In this document: piece after piece, positions 10,378 through 21,958 of the stretch
Layout: every line of letters starts with the position of its first letter
Numbering within the stretch: the stretch's first letter is position 1
Assembly: GCA_022822305.1 (NCBI GenBank)
Contig: JAJEBY010000016.1
Coordinates: 744,001-808,000 of the forward strand
DNA: 64,000 nt
Direction: 5' to 3'
Source: Anaerolineae bacterium
GTDB taxonomy: Bacteria; Chloroflexota; Anaerolineae; Aggregatilineales; Phototrophicaceae
Notes under the pieces: generated by a model
Seen by the model: only the letters and a program-made list of their open reading frames with translations
Told to the model about the DNA's origin: nothing
Databases searched by the model: none
Made by a program: the position numbers and the translations under genes

Positions 10378-11385
10378 ATGTCGATTCGGGTTGGAATCAA
10401 CGGCTTCGGGCGCATTGGCAGGCAAGTACTAAAGGCCATTATGGAGCGCTATGCTGACGATATCGAAGTCGTGGCCTTCAACGACCTTGGCGACTTGGAC
10501 ACCATGGCGCACCTCTTTCGCTACGACTCCAATTACGGCGTGTACGACGGCAGCGTCGAGGTTGCGGACGGCGCATTGGTTGTCGATGGCAAGGAAATCG
10601 CGGCCTTATCGGAACGTGATCCGGAACAATTGCCTTGGGGCGCGCTGGGCGTCGACATCGTGATTGAAAGCACCGGCATCTTCCGCGACAAAGTCAGCGC
10701 TTCCAAACATATCACCGCCGGCGCCAAAAAGGTCATCATTTCCGCGCCCGCCAAAGGCGAGGACATCACTATCGTGCTTGGCGTCAACCAGGATCAGTAT
10801 GACCCGGCCAACCACACTGTCCTTTCCAATGCCTCTTGCACCACGAACTGTCTGGCGCCGCCGGCCAAAGTGGTGAACGACGCCTTCGGCATCAACCAGG
10901 GGTTCATGACCACGATCCACAGCTATACCAACGACCAGTCAATTCTGGATCTTCCGCACAAGGATTTGCGCCGGGCGCGGGCAGCAGCCGTGAATATGAT
11001 TCCCACCAGCACGGGCGCCGCGCAAGCGGTCGCGCTGGTCATCCCGGAATTGAAGGGCAAGTTTGACGGCATGGCCGTCCGCGTGCCGACCCCGACCGGA
11101 TCCCTGGTTGATATTGTGGCGTCAGTCGAGCGGACGCCTGACAGAGGCGAGCTGATAGACGCCTTCGAAGAAGCGGCAGCCGGTCCGATGAATGGTTACC
11201 TTGATGTTTCACACGAACCCTTGGTGCTTAGCGATTATGTCGGCAATCCTTATTCAAGCATCATTGACGCCTTGTCAACGGATGTCGCTGGCGACCTGGT
11301 CAAGGTCATCAGCTGGTACGACAATGAGTGGGGTTATTCTTGTCGCACGGCAGATTTGGCCAAATTCGTCGGGGAGCGCCTTTAG
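10378..11385 (+). CDS. gap: Glyceraldehyde-3-phosphate dehydrogenase, type I
   Basis: [13 protein letters not shown] and [12 protein letters not shown] active-site motif. Confidence 0.98.
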   Translation: MSIRVGINGFGRIGRQVLKAIMERYADDIEVVAFNDLGDLDTMAHLFRYDSNYGVYDGSVEVADGALVVDGKEIAALSERDPEQLPWGALGVDIVIESTGIFRDKVSASKHITAGAKKVIISAPAKGEDITIVLGVNQDQYDPANHTVLSNASCTTNCLAPPAKVVNDAFGINQGFMTTIHSYTNDQSILDLPHKDLRRARAAAVNMIPTSTGAAQAVALVIPELKGKFDGMAVRVPTPTGSLVDIVASVERTPDRGELIDAFEEAAAGPMNGYLDVSHEPLVLSDYVGNPYSSIIDALSTDVAGDLVKVISWYDNEWGYSCRTADLAKFVGERL

Positions 11386-11413
11386 GCGAGTTCAGCGCAT
11401 ATTTGGCATAAGG

Positions 11414-11438
11414 GCGAGGCTAACACCCTCGCTTTTTT
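11414..11438 (+). terminator. Rho-independent terminator downstream of gap
   Basis: GCGAGG-CTAACAC-CCTCGC stem-loop followed by TTTTTT. Confidence 0.85.
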
Positions 11439-11458
11439 GATTACCCGGGAGCAATTGA

Positions 11459-12646
11459 ATGAACAAGTTAACCGTGCGCGACCAGAGTTTTTCCGGCAAG
11501 CGCGTCCTTATGCGCGTCGATTTCAATGTGCCTTTGGCGGGCACGGCAGTCACCGACGACACGCGGATACGGGCCGCGGCGCCAACGATCAAATTCATAT
11601 TGGAACAGAATCCACGCGCGGTCATATTGATGTCGCATTTGGGTCGTCCAAAAGGGCAGCGCATTTCCGAGCTGTCGCTGAAACCGGTCGCGCCGATCCT
11701 GGCAGAATTGTTGAACAGGGAAGTCGCGTTCGCAGACGATTGCATAGGCGACGCGGTCAGGCGTGAAATTGAGCGGCTGCCGGAGGCCGGCGTTATGCTG
11801 TTGGAGAATACGCGATTTCACGCGGGCGAAACCAGCAACGACCCGGCGTTTGCCGCATCCCTGGCGGCGCACGGCGATGTATTCGTGAACGACGCTTTTG
11901 GGACTGCTCATCGCGCGCACGCTTCCAACGTCGGGGTTTCAGCGCAGATGAAATCGGTCGCCGGGCTGCTGCTGGAAAAAGAGATCAATTATCTCTCGAC
12001 CGCCATTGAGCAGCCACAGCGGCCATTTGTCGCTATTCTTGGCGGCGCCAAAGTATCGGGAAAGATAGATGTTATTGGCGCTCTCTTAGACAAGGTCGAT
12101 AAGCTGCTGATCGGCGGTGGCATGGCGAACACTTTCTTTGCCGCGCAGGGTCGAGACATGGCGGATTCGCTCGTTGAGTCGGATGCCATCCCAATCGCGC
12201 ATGAATTGCTGGCGATCTCCGGCGAGAAGCTGGTTCTCCCTATCGATCAGCGCATCGCCAGCGCGTTCGACAACGATGCCGAGACCGGCGTTGTTGCCGC
12301 TGCGGATGATGTGCCGGAAGGCTGGCAGTCGCTGGATATCGGACCGCGAACGATCTTGGCGTTCAAAGATGAACTCGCTGACGCCAAGACTATCGTATGG
12401 AATGGCCCGATGGGCGTTTTCGAATTGCCTACTTTCGCCGTTGGGACGGTCGCTGTTGCGCAAGCGCTGGCCGATCTGACCAGCAAAGGGGCGACAACGA
12501 TCATCGGTGGCGGCGATTCGGCGGCGGCGGTGGAGCAAGCTGGACTGGCGGGATCTATGTCGCATATCTCGACCGGCGGCGGCGCAAGTCTCGAATTGCT
12601 GGAAGGTAAAACGCTGCCTGGGCTGGCCGCTTTGACCAGCAAATAG
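11459..12646 (+). CDS. pgk: Phosphoglycerate kinase
   Basis: RVLMRVDFNVPL, GGAKVSGKIDVI, GGGDSAAAVEQ. Confidence 0.98.
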   Translation: MNKLTVRDQSFSGKRVLMRVDFNVPLAGTAVTDDTRIRAAAPTIKFILEQNPRAVILMSHLGRPKGQRISELSLKPVAPILAELLNREVAFADDCIGDAVRREIERLPEAGVMLLENTRFHAGETSNDPAFAASLAAHGDVFVNDAFGTAHRAHASNVGVSAQMKSVAGLLLEKEINYLSTAIEQPQRPFVAILGGAKVSGKIDVIGALLDKVDKLLIGGGMANTFFAAQGRDMADSLVESDAIPIAHELLAISGEKLVLPIDQRIASAFDNDAETGVVAAADDVPEGWQSLDIGPRTILAFKDELADAKTIVWNGPMGVFELPTFAVGTVAVAQALADLTSKGATTIIGGGDSAAAVEQAGLAGSMSHISTGGGASLELLEGKTLPGLAALTSK

Positions 12647-12756
12647 CTTGTCGATTCGCGTGGCCAGCGACAAGAATCAGCCGATTGATTGGCGCAAACC
12701 TCACATCCCCTATTAGAATGAAGATTACGGTCTGAAGGTGAAATGAAGGAGCCGCT

Positions 12757-13530
12757 ATGTCGAGAACACCAATCATTGCGGGAAACTGGAAAATGCACAA
12801 ATCGCCCAACGAGTCGGTTATGTTCGCATCAGAACTCGTCGAGCGAGTGGCGTCATTTGACAACGCTGAGCGGGTGATCGCCCCGACATTCTTGTCCATA
12901 TCCGGTGTTGCCGATGCCCTGCTCGGCACGCCGCTGCAGATCGCCGCGCAAGACGCGCATTGGGCAGATGCCGGCGCCTATACCTCGCAAGTGTCGGCGG
13001 AGATGCTGCGCGGATTCGTCAATTACGTGATTATCGGGCATTCAGAGCGGCGCGCTTATTTGCATGACTCCGATGAAGATGTGAACAAGAAAGCCAAGGC
13101 GATACTGGCGCATGGTCTTAAGCCGATTATCGCTGTGGGCGAGAGCCTGACGCAGAATGAAGCCGGCGAAACCGTGGCATTTGTGAGCGGCCAGGTGCGG
13201 GCGGCATTGGATGGGATCGTAGCTTCGGATATGGCCAAGGTCGTTATCGCCTACGAGCCGATTTGGGCGATCGGTACCGGGCTCAGCGCAAGCGGCGCGC
13301 AAGCCAATGATATCATCGCGTCTGCCGTGCGAACGACTGTTCGGCAGCTGTATGGCGATACCATCGCCGACGGGACTCGGATTCAATACGGCGGCAGCGT
13401 CAAACCATCGAACATGGAAGAATTCATGTCACAGCCGGATATTGATGGCGCGTTGGTCGGCGGCGCGTCCCTCAATGTCGATGACTTCACAGCGTTGATT
13501 GAAATCGCTTCGCGGGTCAAAGGGGATTGA
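12757..13530 (+). CDS. tpiA: Triosephosphate isomerase
   Basis: IIAGNWKMHK, VIIGHSERRAYL, VIAYEPIWAIGTG. Confidence 0.98.
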   Translation: MSRTPIIAGNWKMHKSPNESVMFASELVERVASFDNAERVIAPTFLSISGVADALLGTPLQIAAQDAHWADAGAYTSQVSAEMLRGFVNYVIIGHSERRAYLHDSDEDVNKKAKAILAHGLKPIIAVGESLTQNEAGETVAFVSGQVRAALDGIVASDMAKVVIAYEPIWAIGTGLSASGAQANDIIASAVRTTVRQLYGDTIADGTRIQYGGSVKPSNMEEFMSQPDIDGALVGGASLNVDDFTALIEIASRVKGD

Positions 13531-15151
13531 GCTGGCAGAACTGGACCTGTTTGCGCTTGCGCTGTTTGCCGGGCTGCTCGCCTTCATATTTCGGCGCAGC
13601 GAAAAGTGGATGCATCAACATGTCTTCAAGGTCGGTTGGTTGCTCAGTCGCAATAACAAGACCACCGTCATCTTCTACTACACTGCCTTTCTTCCCGGGG
13701 TGCTGCTGCATGAGTTGATCGCTTGGCTCATCGCGGGGGTTTGCAATGTGCGGGCGACGCGCGCCGTTCAGCTGCCACAGGAAGAACAGGTCGATGCCTT
13801 GCAGTTGGGATTCGTCCGCATCGCCAATGTCGTCCATCCCTTGAAGCGTTTGGTCATTGAACTTGTGCCGCTATGCGTTGCGCTGTCTGTAATCTGGCAT
13901 ATCGCCATTGACATTCTTGATTTGAGCAGCGCTTGGGCGATGGCGGCGTCAGGGAATCTGGACGATGTGTTTCTCGCTATCTCACGCGTGACCTCGACGG
14001 CCGATTTCTGGCTCTGGTTCTACCTTGCGTTCACCATCGCCAATACGATGATGCCGGATTTACCGGCCGCGCTCAAAGGGCGCAAAGGGCTATCACTAGC
14101 GATGGGCGCGGCGCTACTCGTTTCTATCGTCCTGGGCGTGGGCGATTTCCGCAGCTCGTTTATCACCGCAAGTGTGGAGAGTCTGTTGAGCAGCCTGACC
14201 ATCGTCCTGCTGGCGATCATGTGCGCCAACGTCGTCATGGTGTTGGGACTGGGTTCCATTGAAGCGACTATCGAACGCCTCACCGGACATAGCGCGACAT
14301 TCATTGATGGCAAGCTGACAACCCGTACTCGACAGGAAGCGCGGCAACTGCGAGAGACTGAGCAACGCCGTCGATCCCGCCAGCCGGCGCCGCCTGCCCC
14401 GGTCGCTCCGCCAAAGTCCATTTACGCCCTCCCCTTGCCCATTCCCGGTCCGCCAGGAATCGAGCCGGTCAGCCGGAACATTGCAGCGATTCTCGATTTG
14501 AAATCCAGCACAAGCGGGCAGCATCCCAGAGGATCCGAATCGGGCGCTGGTCGAGACAAGCCAAATGCAATGCGTGAAAAGACCTCGACCCCAAGATCCC
14601 GCGTGGCTGAAGAACAGCCGATTACAATTGTGCCGCCGCGCATGCTCGGCACAGCTGCGAATCCCTCAGACGAGAAGGCGGCAGAAAGCGCTCAATCTGC
14701 AGAGTTTCCAGGCGCGAACGAACCCGCGTTGGATACGCGTCACTTGAGCGATGAGCGCGCGCCCTTCGATCGCCCCTTCGCCGGTGAAGCCTTGGAGAGC
14801 TTCAATGACGATGAATCGCTAGCGTTGGACGCGCCAGATACAGGCTTTGCTCGGCCGTTTTCCGCGCCGCACGGTTCTTACACGTCAACAGAACGCCGCA
14901 CTGACTCGTCAGCCTTAGACCAGGATTCTTCTGCGACATCTGTTGAAGCCGAGAAAGTTGACGCCAAACCAGTCTCCACTACTGGCGACCGCCCGAGCGC
15001 AAGCACGAAACCTGTGCCAAAGCCGTCGCAAAAGTCGAATGCCAGCGGCAGAAACGCATCCAAGCCTGTTGAAGACGATGAGCTTCGTTATGAACCGTTA
15101 GATGGCGGTGAATTCTACGACTACGATGCGGCGGCCGATGATTCTTCGTAG
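13499..15151 (+). CDS. Uncharacterised membrane protein with long low-complexity C-terminal tail
   Basis: 550-aa ORF (TTG start); several hydrophobic segments (HVFKVGWLLSRNNKTTVIFYYTAFLPGVLLHELIAWL) then a Ser/Pro/Asp-rich tail. Start uncertain. Confidence 0.7.
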   Translation: MKSLRGSKGIELAELDLFALALFAGLLAFIFRRSEKWMHQHVFKVGWLLSRNNKTTVIFYYTAFLPGVLLHELIAWLIAGVCNVRATRAVQLPQEEQVDALQLGFVRIANVVHPLKRLVIELVPLCVALSVIWHIAIDILDLSSAWAMAASGNLDDVFLAISRVTSTADFWLWFYLAFTIANTMMPDLPAALKGRKGLSLAMGAALLVSIVLGVGDFRSSFITASVESLLSSLTIVLLAIMCANVVMVLGLGSIEATIERLTGHSATFIDGKLTTRTRQEARQLRETEQRRRSRQPAPPAPVAPPKSIYALPLPIPGPPGIEPVSRNIAAILDLKSSTSGQHPRGSESGAGRDKPNAMREKTSTPRSRVAEEQPITIVPPRMLGTAANPSDEKAAESAQSAEFPGANEPALDTRHLSDERAPFDRPFAGEALESFNDDESLALDAPDTGFARPFSAPHGSYTSTERRTDSSALDQDSSATSVEAEKVDAKPVSTTGDRPSASTKPVPKPSQKSNASGRNASKPVEDDELRYEPLDGGEFYDYDAAADDSS

Positions 15152-16194
15152 TCGTCGCGCAAGCGAGAGATGCGCGCCACCGTCAAGAACCCGATGGCAA
15201 TGCAGATCAGCATGACGATGAACGCGATGAACTTGAACAGCTGGCTATTGGTGACGAGCGTCAGGCAACCCAAGAAAGCGCAAAGCGAGTAGTAGCCGAG
15301 CGCGACTTGACGCGGCGTCAGAATGCCGGTGTCCAGCAGGCGAAAATGAAGATGACCGCGATCGCCGCGGAAGGGATTGGACCCCAGACGCAAGCGATTG
15401 ACCAGCTGCCAGCCCAAGTCCATCAACGGCAAACCCATGACCAGCAGGATCGTCGCCATCTTGGCGCCGCCGACAATGCTCAGCGCGCCCAGCACAAATC
15501 CGAGGTACCAGGCGCTGCCACCCAGATATATTCGCGCCGGGTAAAAATTATGCAGCAGAAAACCTAGCAGCGAGCCGGCGAGCGCAAGCGGCAGCAGGCT
15601 CACGCTGGTTTGCGGAGGATCCTGGCGGAAGGCGCTGTTGAGGAATAGCACCAGCGCGGCGATGAATGCGACGCCCGCCGCCAAGCCGTCAGCGCCGTCA
15701 AGCAGGTTCACGGTGTTCATCATCAGCACCAGCCAAAACACCGTGAGCGCGACAGTGACGATCGGCGACCAGGGATCTGTCTGGACGCCCGTCAGCGGAT
15801 TGTTGAAAAACTCGATGAAGATCTGAAACGCAATTGCGATGCCGGCGGCGCAGACTTGTGCAATGAATGCCTGGATATAGTTGAGATCGTACATGTCGTC
15901 AACGATGCCGACGACAAAGATTAATAGGCCGCCGATCAGAAGGCCGGTCAGACGGAATCCCTCGCCCGGATCGTGACGCGGTACCGGCAGCAACTGGGCG
16001 GCGAGCACAGCTATGCTGAATCCCGCGAAGATAGCTAGGCCACCGAGCTTGGGCATCGCGACGTGTTCTTGTCGGCGTCCGCCCGGGATTGAGGTGATGC
16101 CGAAGCGATGACTCAGAAGATTCGCTATCGGGATTACCAATAGCGATACGGCTAGCGCGAGGTTGAAAACGATGATAAACGCAAATGTATCCAA
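15121..16194 (-). CDS. WecA/MraY-family undecaprenyl-phosphate glycosyl-1-phosphate transferase
   Basis: AMPKLGG, VGIVDDMYDLN, NTVNLLDGADGLAAG, FRGDRGHLHFRLL motifs; multi-TM. Confidence 0.92.
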   Translation of the reverse strand: MDTFAFIIVFNLALAVSLLVIPIANLLSHRFGITSIPGGRRQEHVAMPKLGGLAIFAGFSIAVLAAQLLPVPRHDPGEGFRLTGLLIGGLLIFVVGIVDDMYDLNYIQAFIAQVCAAGIAIAFQIFIEFFNNPLTGVQTDPWSPIVTVALTVFWLVLMMNTVNLLDGADGLAAGVAFIAALVLFLNSAFRQDPPQTSVSLLPLALAGSLLGFLLHNFYPARIYLGGSAWYLGFVLGALSIVGGAKMATILLVMGLPLMDLGWQLVNRLRLGSNPFRGDRGHLHFRLLDTGILTPRQVALGYYSLCAFLGCLTLVTNSQLFKFIAFIVMLICIAIGFLTVARISRLRDDYEESSAAAS

Positions 16195-16197
16195 GAC

Positions 16198-16824
16198 TCA
16201 GGTTCCGAACATGCGATCACCGGCATCGCCCAGGCCGGGCACGATAAAGCCGATATCGTTGAGCCGCTCGTCCAACTCGCCCACGTGGATCGGCACGTCC
16301 GGATGCGCGGCGGAAAGCGCGGCAACGCCCTCCGGCGCGGCCAATATGCCCAGGAATTTTATCCGTCTGGCGCCCCAACGCTTCAATATATCCACCGTGG
16401 CCACGGACGATCCGCCGGTGGCGAGCATCGGATCCAATACCAGGCAAACCTGCACGGTCGGCTCGTCCGGGAGCTTGTTGTAGTACTGCACCGGGCGCAA
16501 GGTTTGCTCGTCGCGATACAAGCCGATGTGCCAGACTTGGACCGACGGCAGCAGCTCCTGGATGCCATCGACCAATCCCAAACCCGCGCGCAATACGGGC
16601 ACCAGTCCGATCACCTCATCGGCTTCCGAACCCTGCGCTTGGCCCATTGGCGTATTGACGGTTGTCGGCCGCAGGTGCAGATCTTGCGTCGCCTCATAAC
16701 AAAGGAGCAGCGCAAGCTCGCGCACGAGTTCACGGAATCGACGATGATCGGTGTTGATGTCGCGTAACATCGTCAGCTTGTGCTTGACCAGCGGATGCGA
16801 GGATACGTGCAACAGGTCGGTCAT
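16198..16824 (-). CDS. upp: Uracil phosphoribosyltransferase
   Basis: [40 protein letters not shown]. Confidence 0.97.
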   Translation of the reverse strand: MTDLLHVSSHPLVKHKLTMLRDINTDHRRFRELVRELALLLCYEATQDLHLRPTTVNTPMGQAQGSEADEVIGLVPVLRAGLGLVDGIQELLPSVQVWHIGLYRDEQTLRPVQYYNKLPDEPTVQVCLVLDPMLATGGSSVATVDILKRWGARRIKFLGILAAPEGVAALSAAHPDVPIHVGELDERLNDIGFIVPGLGDAGDRMFGT

Positions 16825-16961
16825 GACGGATGGAACCCTCCCTTCCGTACGCTATTGTTTATTAGTTTACGCGCGGGCGCCGCCGATGTAAAGCAAGCAT
16901 TGAATCGCCGGCCCTCTGGGCTATACTTCCGCGTAGCGCTGCACTAAGAAACGAGATCTCG

Positions 16962-17993
16962 ATGCCCGATGATCAGCGAGTTATGAGCGGCGGGAAGACA
17001 ACCAGCGACCGCGATTCAATTGCTTTGCGGCCCAAGCGCCTGGCCGACATGGTCGGGCAAGATCGCTTGCGCGAGAATCTGAGCATCATCATCGACGCGG
17101 CGGCAGCGCGTGAAGAGCCGATCGACCACCTGCTCTTCTACGGTCCGCCCGGTCTCGGCAAAACCTCCCTGGCATACGTGATTTCGCACGAGGTCAATAC
17201 CAACATTCGGGTTACCGCGGGCCCGGCGATAGAGAGAGCCGGCGATTTGGCGGCTATTCTCACGCATCTCAAGAAGGGCGATATTCTCTTTATTGACGAG
17301 GTGCATCGCCTGGGCAAAGCCGTGGAGGAAATCTTGTATCCCGCGATGGAAGACTTCGTGCTGGATATCGTCATCGGCAAAGGGCCGGCCGCCAAGACAT
17401 TGCGCTTGAATCTTCCGCGCTTCACAGTCATCGGCGCAACCACACGGCTGGCGCTCCTGGCCGCCCCGCTGCGCGATCGATTCGGCGCTCGCTTCAGACT
17501 GGACTTCTACGATCAAGACGCAATGGAGCGCATTGTCCGGCGCGCGGCGGGGCTGCTCGATGTGGAGATCATACCCGAAGGCGTGATAGAAATCGCCAGA
17601 CGCGCTCGGGGCACGCCCCGGGTCGGATTGCGATTGCTGCGCCGCGTGCGCGACTTTGCGGAGGCGCGCGCCGATGGCATCATCACAGCCGAGGTCACTG
17701 CAAGCGCGCTGGAACTCATGGAAATCGACGAGTTGGGACTGGATGAACTTGACCGGCGCATCCTGAGCACGATCATAGTGAAGTTTGGCGGTGGACCGGT
17801 GGGACTGGATACGATTGCCGCCTCAATCAGCGAAGACAGCGCTACGATCATGGATGTTTACGAACCCTATCTGCTTCAGTTGGGTTTCATCGATCGCACG
17901 CCTCGCGGACGGACATGTACTGCTCACGCCTATAGCCATCTCGATATCCCGTTTCCCGACGAGGTCAGCTCGAACCAGCAACAGCTACTATGA
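16962..17993 (+). CDS. ruvB: Holliday junction branch migration ATPase RuvB
   Basis: [48 protein letters not shown]. Confidence 0.98.
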   Translation: MPDDQRVMSGGKTTSDRDSIALRPKRLADMVGQDRLRENLSIIIDAAAAREEPIDHLLFYGPPGLGKTSLAYVISHEVNTNIRVTAGPAIERAGDLAAILTHLKKGDILFIDEVHRLGKAVEEILYPAMEDFVLDIVIGKGPAAKTLRLNLPRFTVIGATTRLALLAAPLRDRFGARFRLDFYDQDAMERIVRRAAGLLDVEIIPEGVIEIARRARGTPRVGLRLLRRVRDFAEARADGIITAEVTASALELMEIDELGLDELDRRILSTIIVKFGGGPVGLDTIAASISEDSATIMDVYEPYLLQLGFIDRTPRGRTCTAHAYSHLDIPFPDEVSSNQQQLL

Positions 17994-19054
17994 AAGTCAG
18001 CGACTTCGACTACGAGCTGCCGGCACAATTCATCGCGCAGACACCGGCCGACCCTCGAGATTCATCGCGTCTGCTGCATCTCGATCGAGCGACCGGCGGC
18101 ATCCGTCATTTGCGATTTCGAGACGTCCTCCAATTGCTGCGGCCGGACGATGTGTTGGTCTTGAACAATACGCGGGTGATCAAAGCGCGGATTCGGGCGC
18201 GGAAAGCTACGACTGGCGGCAAAGCAGAGATCCTGCTCCTGCGAAGACTGGACGATCATCAATGGGACGCCTTGGTTCGAGGACGAAACCTCGGCGCGGG
18301 CGCGCGCCTGCGCATTGACGGCGCCAATATGTCGTGCACGATTCTCGGTCGCTTTGATCGAGGCAAAGCGCGCATCGCGTTCGAGCAGCCGATTGACGAA
18401 CTGTTGGACGAGCTGGGCGAGGTACCTCTGCCGCCATACATCCGGCAATCGCTCGCGGACGACGACAAGTATCAGACGGTATACGGCCAAGTGAAGGGGT
18501 CGGCTGCGGCGCCGACCGCGGGTCTGCACTTCACCGACGCGCTCCTCGAAGCCGTCCAGCAGCAAGGCGTCAAGCTGGCCTTTTGTACGCTGCATATTGG
18601 CTTGGACACCTTTCAGCCTGTCACCGTCGACAATATCGCCGAGCACAAGATTCACAGCGAGTACATCAAGCTCGGCGGGAATTCCGCGCGGATTATCAAT
18701 GACGGCAAGCTGCGGGGCGGTCGCGTGATTGCTGTAGGCACAACCTCGGCCAGGACATTGGAGAGCGCGGCAAGATGCTCGCGTGTGGACGCGCATGCGT
18801 GGACTCAGCAGCAGTTTGATTCGCGACCGGACATGGTCGAATCCTATGAGGGATTCACCGACTTGTTCATAACACCCGGCTATCAGTGGCGGATTGTTGA
18901 TGCGATGATCACCAACTTTCATCTGCCGCGTTCGACGCTCGTGATGATGCTGAGTGCCTTCGTGGGTCGAGAAGCATTGCTGAAAGCCTATGAAATTGCC
19001 AAGTCAGAAAACTATCGCTTTTATTCATTTGGCGATGCGATGGTTGTCACTTGA
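17990..19054 (+). CDS. queA: S-adenosylmethionine:tRNA ribosyltransferase-isomerase
   Basis: [42 protein letters not shown]; overlaps ruvB stop by 4 nt. Confidence 0.97.
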   Translation: MKVSDFDYELPAQFIAQTPADPRDSSRLLHLDRATGGIRHLRFRDVLQLLRPDDVLVLNNTRVIKARIRARKATTGGKAEILLLRRLDDHQWDALVRGRNLGAGARLRIDGANMSCTILGRFDRGKARIAFEQPIDELLDELGEVPLPPYIRQSLADDDKYQTVYGQVKGSAAAPTAGLHFTDALLEAVQQQGVKLAFCTLHIGLDTFQPVTVDNIAEHKIHSEYIKLGGNSARIINDGKLRGGRVIAVGTTSARTLESAARCSRVDAHAWTQQQFDSRPDMVESYEGFTDLFITPGYQWRIVDAMITNFHLPRSTLVMMLSAFVGREALLKAYEIAKSENYRFYSFGDAMVVT

Positions 19055-19097
19055 CCGGGACATCGCATAGACACGCCGGGATGCGACAAATCAACGC

Positions 19098-19127
19098 TTG
19101 ACCGGAGCGGCGATCGACCTGTATAAT
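19098..19127 (+). promoter_or_regulatory. Sigma70-like promoter for rplU-rpmA-rpmE
   Basis: TTGACC (19098-19103), 18-nt spacer, TATAAT (19122-19127). Confidence 0.65.
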
Positions 19128-19245
19128 GTCGGTTGCCCTGCCATCTTAAGTGGGGTATTTTGCTGTCAAACCAATTTTCCTCGCGAGCGAAGTCGAATTG
19201 GGCGTTTGCCGCGGAGAATTCAAGTGAAGATTGGAGAAGTCCATC

Positions 19246-19557
19246 ATGTATGCCATTATTCGTTGCGGCGGCAAGCAGTATCGCGCGCAAGTGGGAGCGA
19301 CCGTCGATGTCGATCGTTTGCCGCAGTCGGTCGGTGACTCGGTCGAGATTGACGATGTTTTGCTGGTTGCTGACGGCGGCGAGGTCAAGGTAGGTCAGCC
19401 GCGCGTGCAAAGCGCAAAGGTCTCGGCCACAGTGGTCGACCAATTCCGCGGCAAGAAGATCATCGTCTATAAGTATCGGCAGCGCACCAGCTATCGTCGC
19501 AAGCAAGGCCATCGTCAGCACTACACCAGACTGCGCATTGACGCGATCACGGTTTGA
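19246..19557 (+). CDS. rplU: 50S ribosomal protein L21
   Basis: MYAIIRCGGKQYRAQVG, KKIIVYKYRQRTSYRRKQGHRQHYTRLRI. Confidence 0.97.
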   Translation: MYAIIRCGGKQYRAQVGATVDVDRLPQSVGDSVEIDDVLLVADGGEVKVGQPRVQSAKVSATVVDQFRGKKIIVYKYRQRTSYRRKQGHRQHYTRLRIDAITV

Positions 19558-19575
19558 TTAGGGAGGTCGGTTGCT

Positions 19576-19863
19576 ATGGCTCACAAAAAAGGCGGCGGCT
19601 CGTCCAGCAACGGTCGCGATAGCAATTCCAAGCGGCTGGGAATCAAGAACTTCGGCGGGGAATTCGTCGTGCCCGGCAACATTATCGTCCGGCAGCGCGG
19701 TACCAAATTCCATCCCGGCGAAGGCGTGGATATGGGCCGGGACTATACGATTTTTGCAACGCGCCCCGGATTCGTAACTTTTGAGCGGATGCGCGGTCGC
19801 AACGGCCAGAAGCGCATCAGCGTTTACGAAACTCACCAAAAGACCGGTCGATCCCTGAATTAA
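19576..19863 (+). CDS. rpmA: 50S ribosomal protein L27
   Basis: [48 protein letters not shown]. Confidence 0.98.
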   Translation: MAHKKGGGSSSNGRDSNSKRLGIKNFGGEFVVPGNIIVRQRGTKFHPGEGVDMGRDYTIFATRPGFVTFERMRGRNGQKRISVYETHQKTGRSLN

Positions 19864-19924
19864 CGCAGTAGGGCATCAAGTCATTCACGCCACTTCTCGA
19901 AGCCGTGAATGCGTGGAGGAAAAC

Positions 19925-20383
19925 ATGAAAGAAGGCATCCATCCCGCCTGGTTCGAGGCGCAAGTCCGCTGTATCACCTGCGGCACAACCTGGACAACCG
20001 GCGCTACCGTAGATTCGCTGACGGTAGAAATCTGCTCCAATTGTCATCCATTTTACACCGGCGAACAGCGTATCGTCGATACCGAGGGACGCGTCGACAA
20101 GTTCATGAAGCGGCTGCAGCAGCGTGATGACATTCGCAGCGCGCAAGAACTGCGCGAGGCGGAGCGGGCGCCGCATGATCTGCCGATCGCCGAACTCGAT
20201 ATCAGCGCGCGCTATGCCAACATCCTTGAAGAAAACGGCGTCAAAGTTGTGGGAGACATTCTCGATCGATTGGGCGACGAAGACGACGAGAACAGCATTC
20301 TCGCGATTCAGGGCATCGGCCGCAAAGTGCTCAGCGATCTGCGGAAAATGCTTCGCGCGCAAGGGTATCAGCTAGCTGAGTAA
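19925..20383 (+). CDS. rpmE: 50S ribosomal protein L31 with C-terminal alpha-CTD-like (helix-hairpin-helix) domain
   Basis: L31 core [26 protein letters not shown]...[27 protein letters not shown], then in-frame [29 protein letters not shown]...[24 protein letters not shown] resembling RpoA CTD. Confidence 0.92.
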   Translation: MKEGIHPAWFEAQVRCITCGTTWTTGATVDSLTVEICSNCHPFYTGEQRIVDTEGRVDKFMKRLQQRDDIRSAQELREAERAPHDLPIAELDISARYANILEENGVKVVGDILDRLGDEDDENSILAIQGIGRKVLSDLRKMLRAQGYQLAE

Positions 20384-20406
20384 CATCCGGGCATCACAAT
20401 ATTCCA

Positions 20407-20431
20407 GGCAGTCATCCTTTGGCTGCCTTTT
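20407..20431 (+). terminator. Rho-independent terminator downstream of rpmE
   Basis: GGCAGTC-ATCCTTT-GGCTGCC stem-loop followed by TTTT. Confidence 0.75.
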
Positions 20432-20493
20432 GATTTCTGCTGCCTGCACGACTACATGATGCGCGACACCCCAAATTAGGAGATGCGCAAGGC

Positions 20494-21096
20494 ATGCGAC
20501 ATGATTCCGGTCGAATTGAAGTCATTTGCGGCAGCATGTTCTGCGGCAAGACTGAAGAACTGATCCGGCGGGTGCGCCGCGCCATCATCGCCAAGCAGAA
20601 AGTCAAGGTATTCAAGCCCAGCATCGATGACCGCTATGGCATACAGCATATCACCAGTCATACCGGTCAATCCGTCGAGGCCATCCCGGTAAGCGCCGCG
20701 AGCGAGATGCTGGAAATTGCCAACGGCGAAACCACTGTTGTAGCGATAGATGAAGCACAGTTCTTTGATGACGGAATCACCGAAGTTGTACAGGCGTTGG
20801 TGGATTCGTATGGCAATCGCGTCATCATTGCCGGGCTGGATCTGGACTTCCGCGGCGAACCCTTTGGCGCCATGCCGCATCTATTGGCCATCGCCGAAGA
20901 CGTCACCAAGCTTCATGCCATCTGCGTTTCCTGCGGCAACGAAGCAAGCCGCACACAGCGCCTGGTGAATGGCGAACCGGCGCACTATGACGATCCGACT
21001 ATCCTGGTTGGGGCGCAGGAGTCATACGAGGCGCGCTGCCGCAAGCACCATATCGTGCGGCGCTCAGATGAGACCGCCGAGACTCGAACAGGATGA
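20494..21096 (+). CDS. tdk: Thymidine kinase
   Basis: [40 protein letters not shown]. Confidence 0.96.
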   Translation: MRHDSGRIEVICGSMFCGKTEELIRRVRRAIIAKQKVKVFKPSIDDRYGIQHITSHTGQSVEAIPVSAASEMLEIANGETTVVAIDEAQFFDDGITEVVQALVDSYGNRVIIAGLDLDFRGEPFGAMPHLLAIAEDVTKLHAICVSCGNEASRTQRLVNGEPAHYDDPTILVGAQESYEARCRKHHIVRRSDETAETRTG

Positions 21097-21099
21097 CTC

Positions 21100-21957
<858 letters not shown>

Positions 21958-21958
21958 G

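Noticed and set aside
20494-21096. Presence of both tdk and thyX in one window as unusual thymidylate metabolism
   Set aside because: Salvage plus ThyX-type synthesis coexist in many bacteria; the genes are not adjacent.
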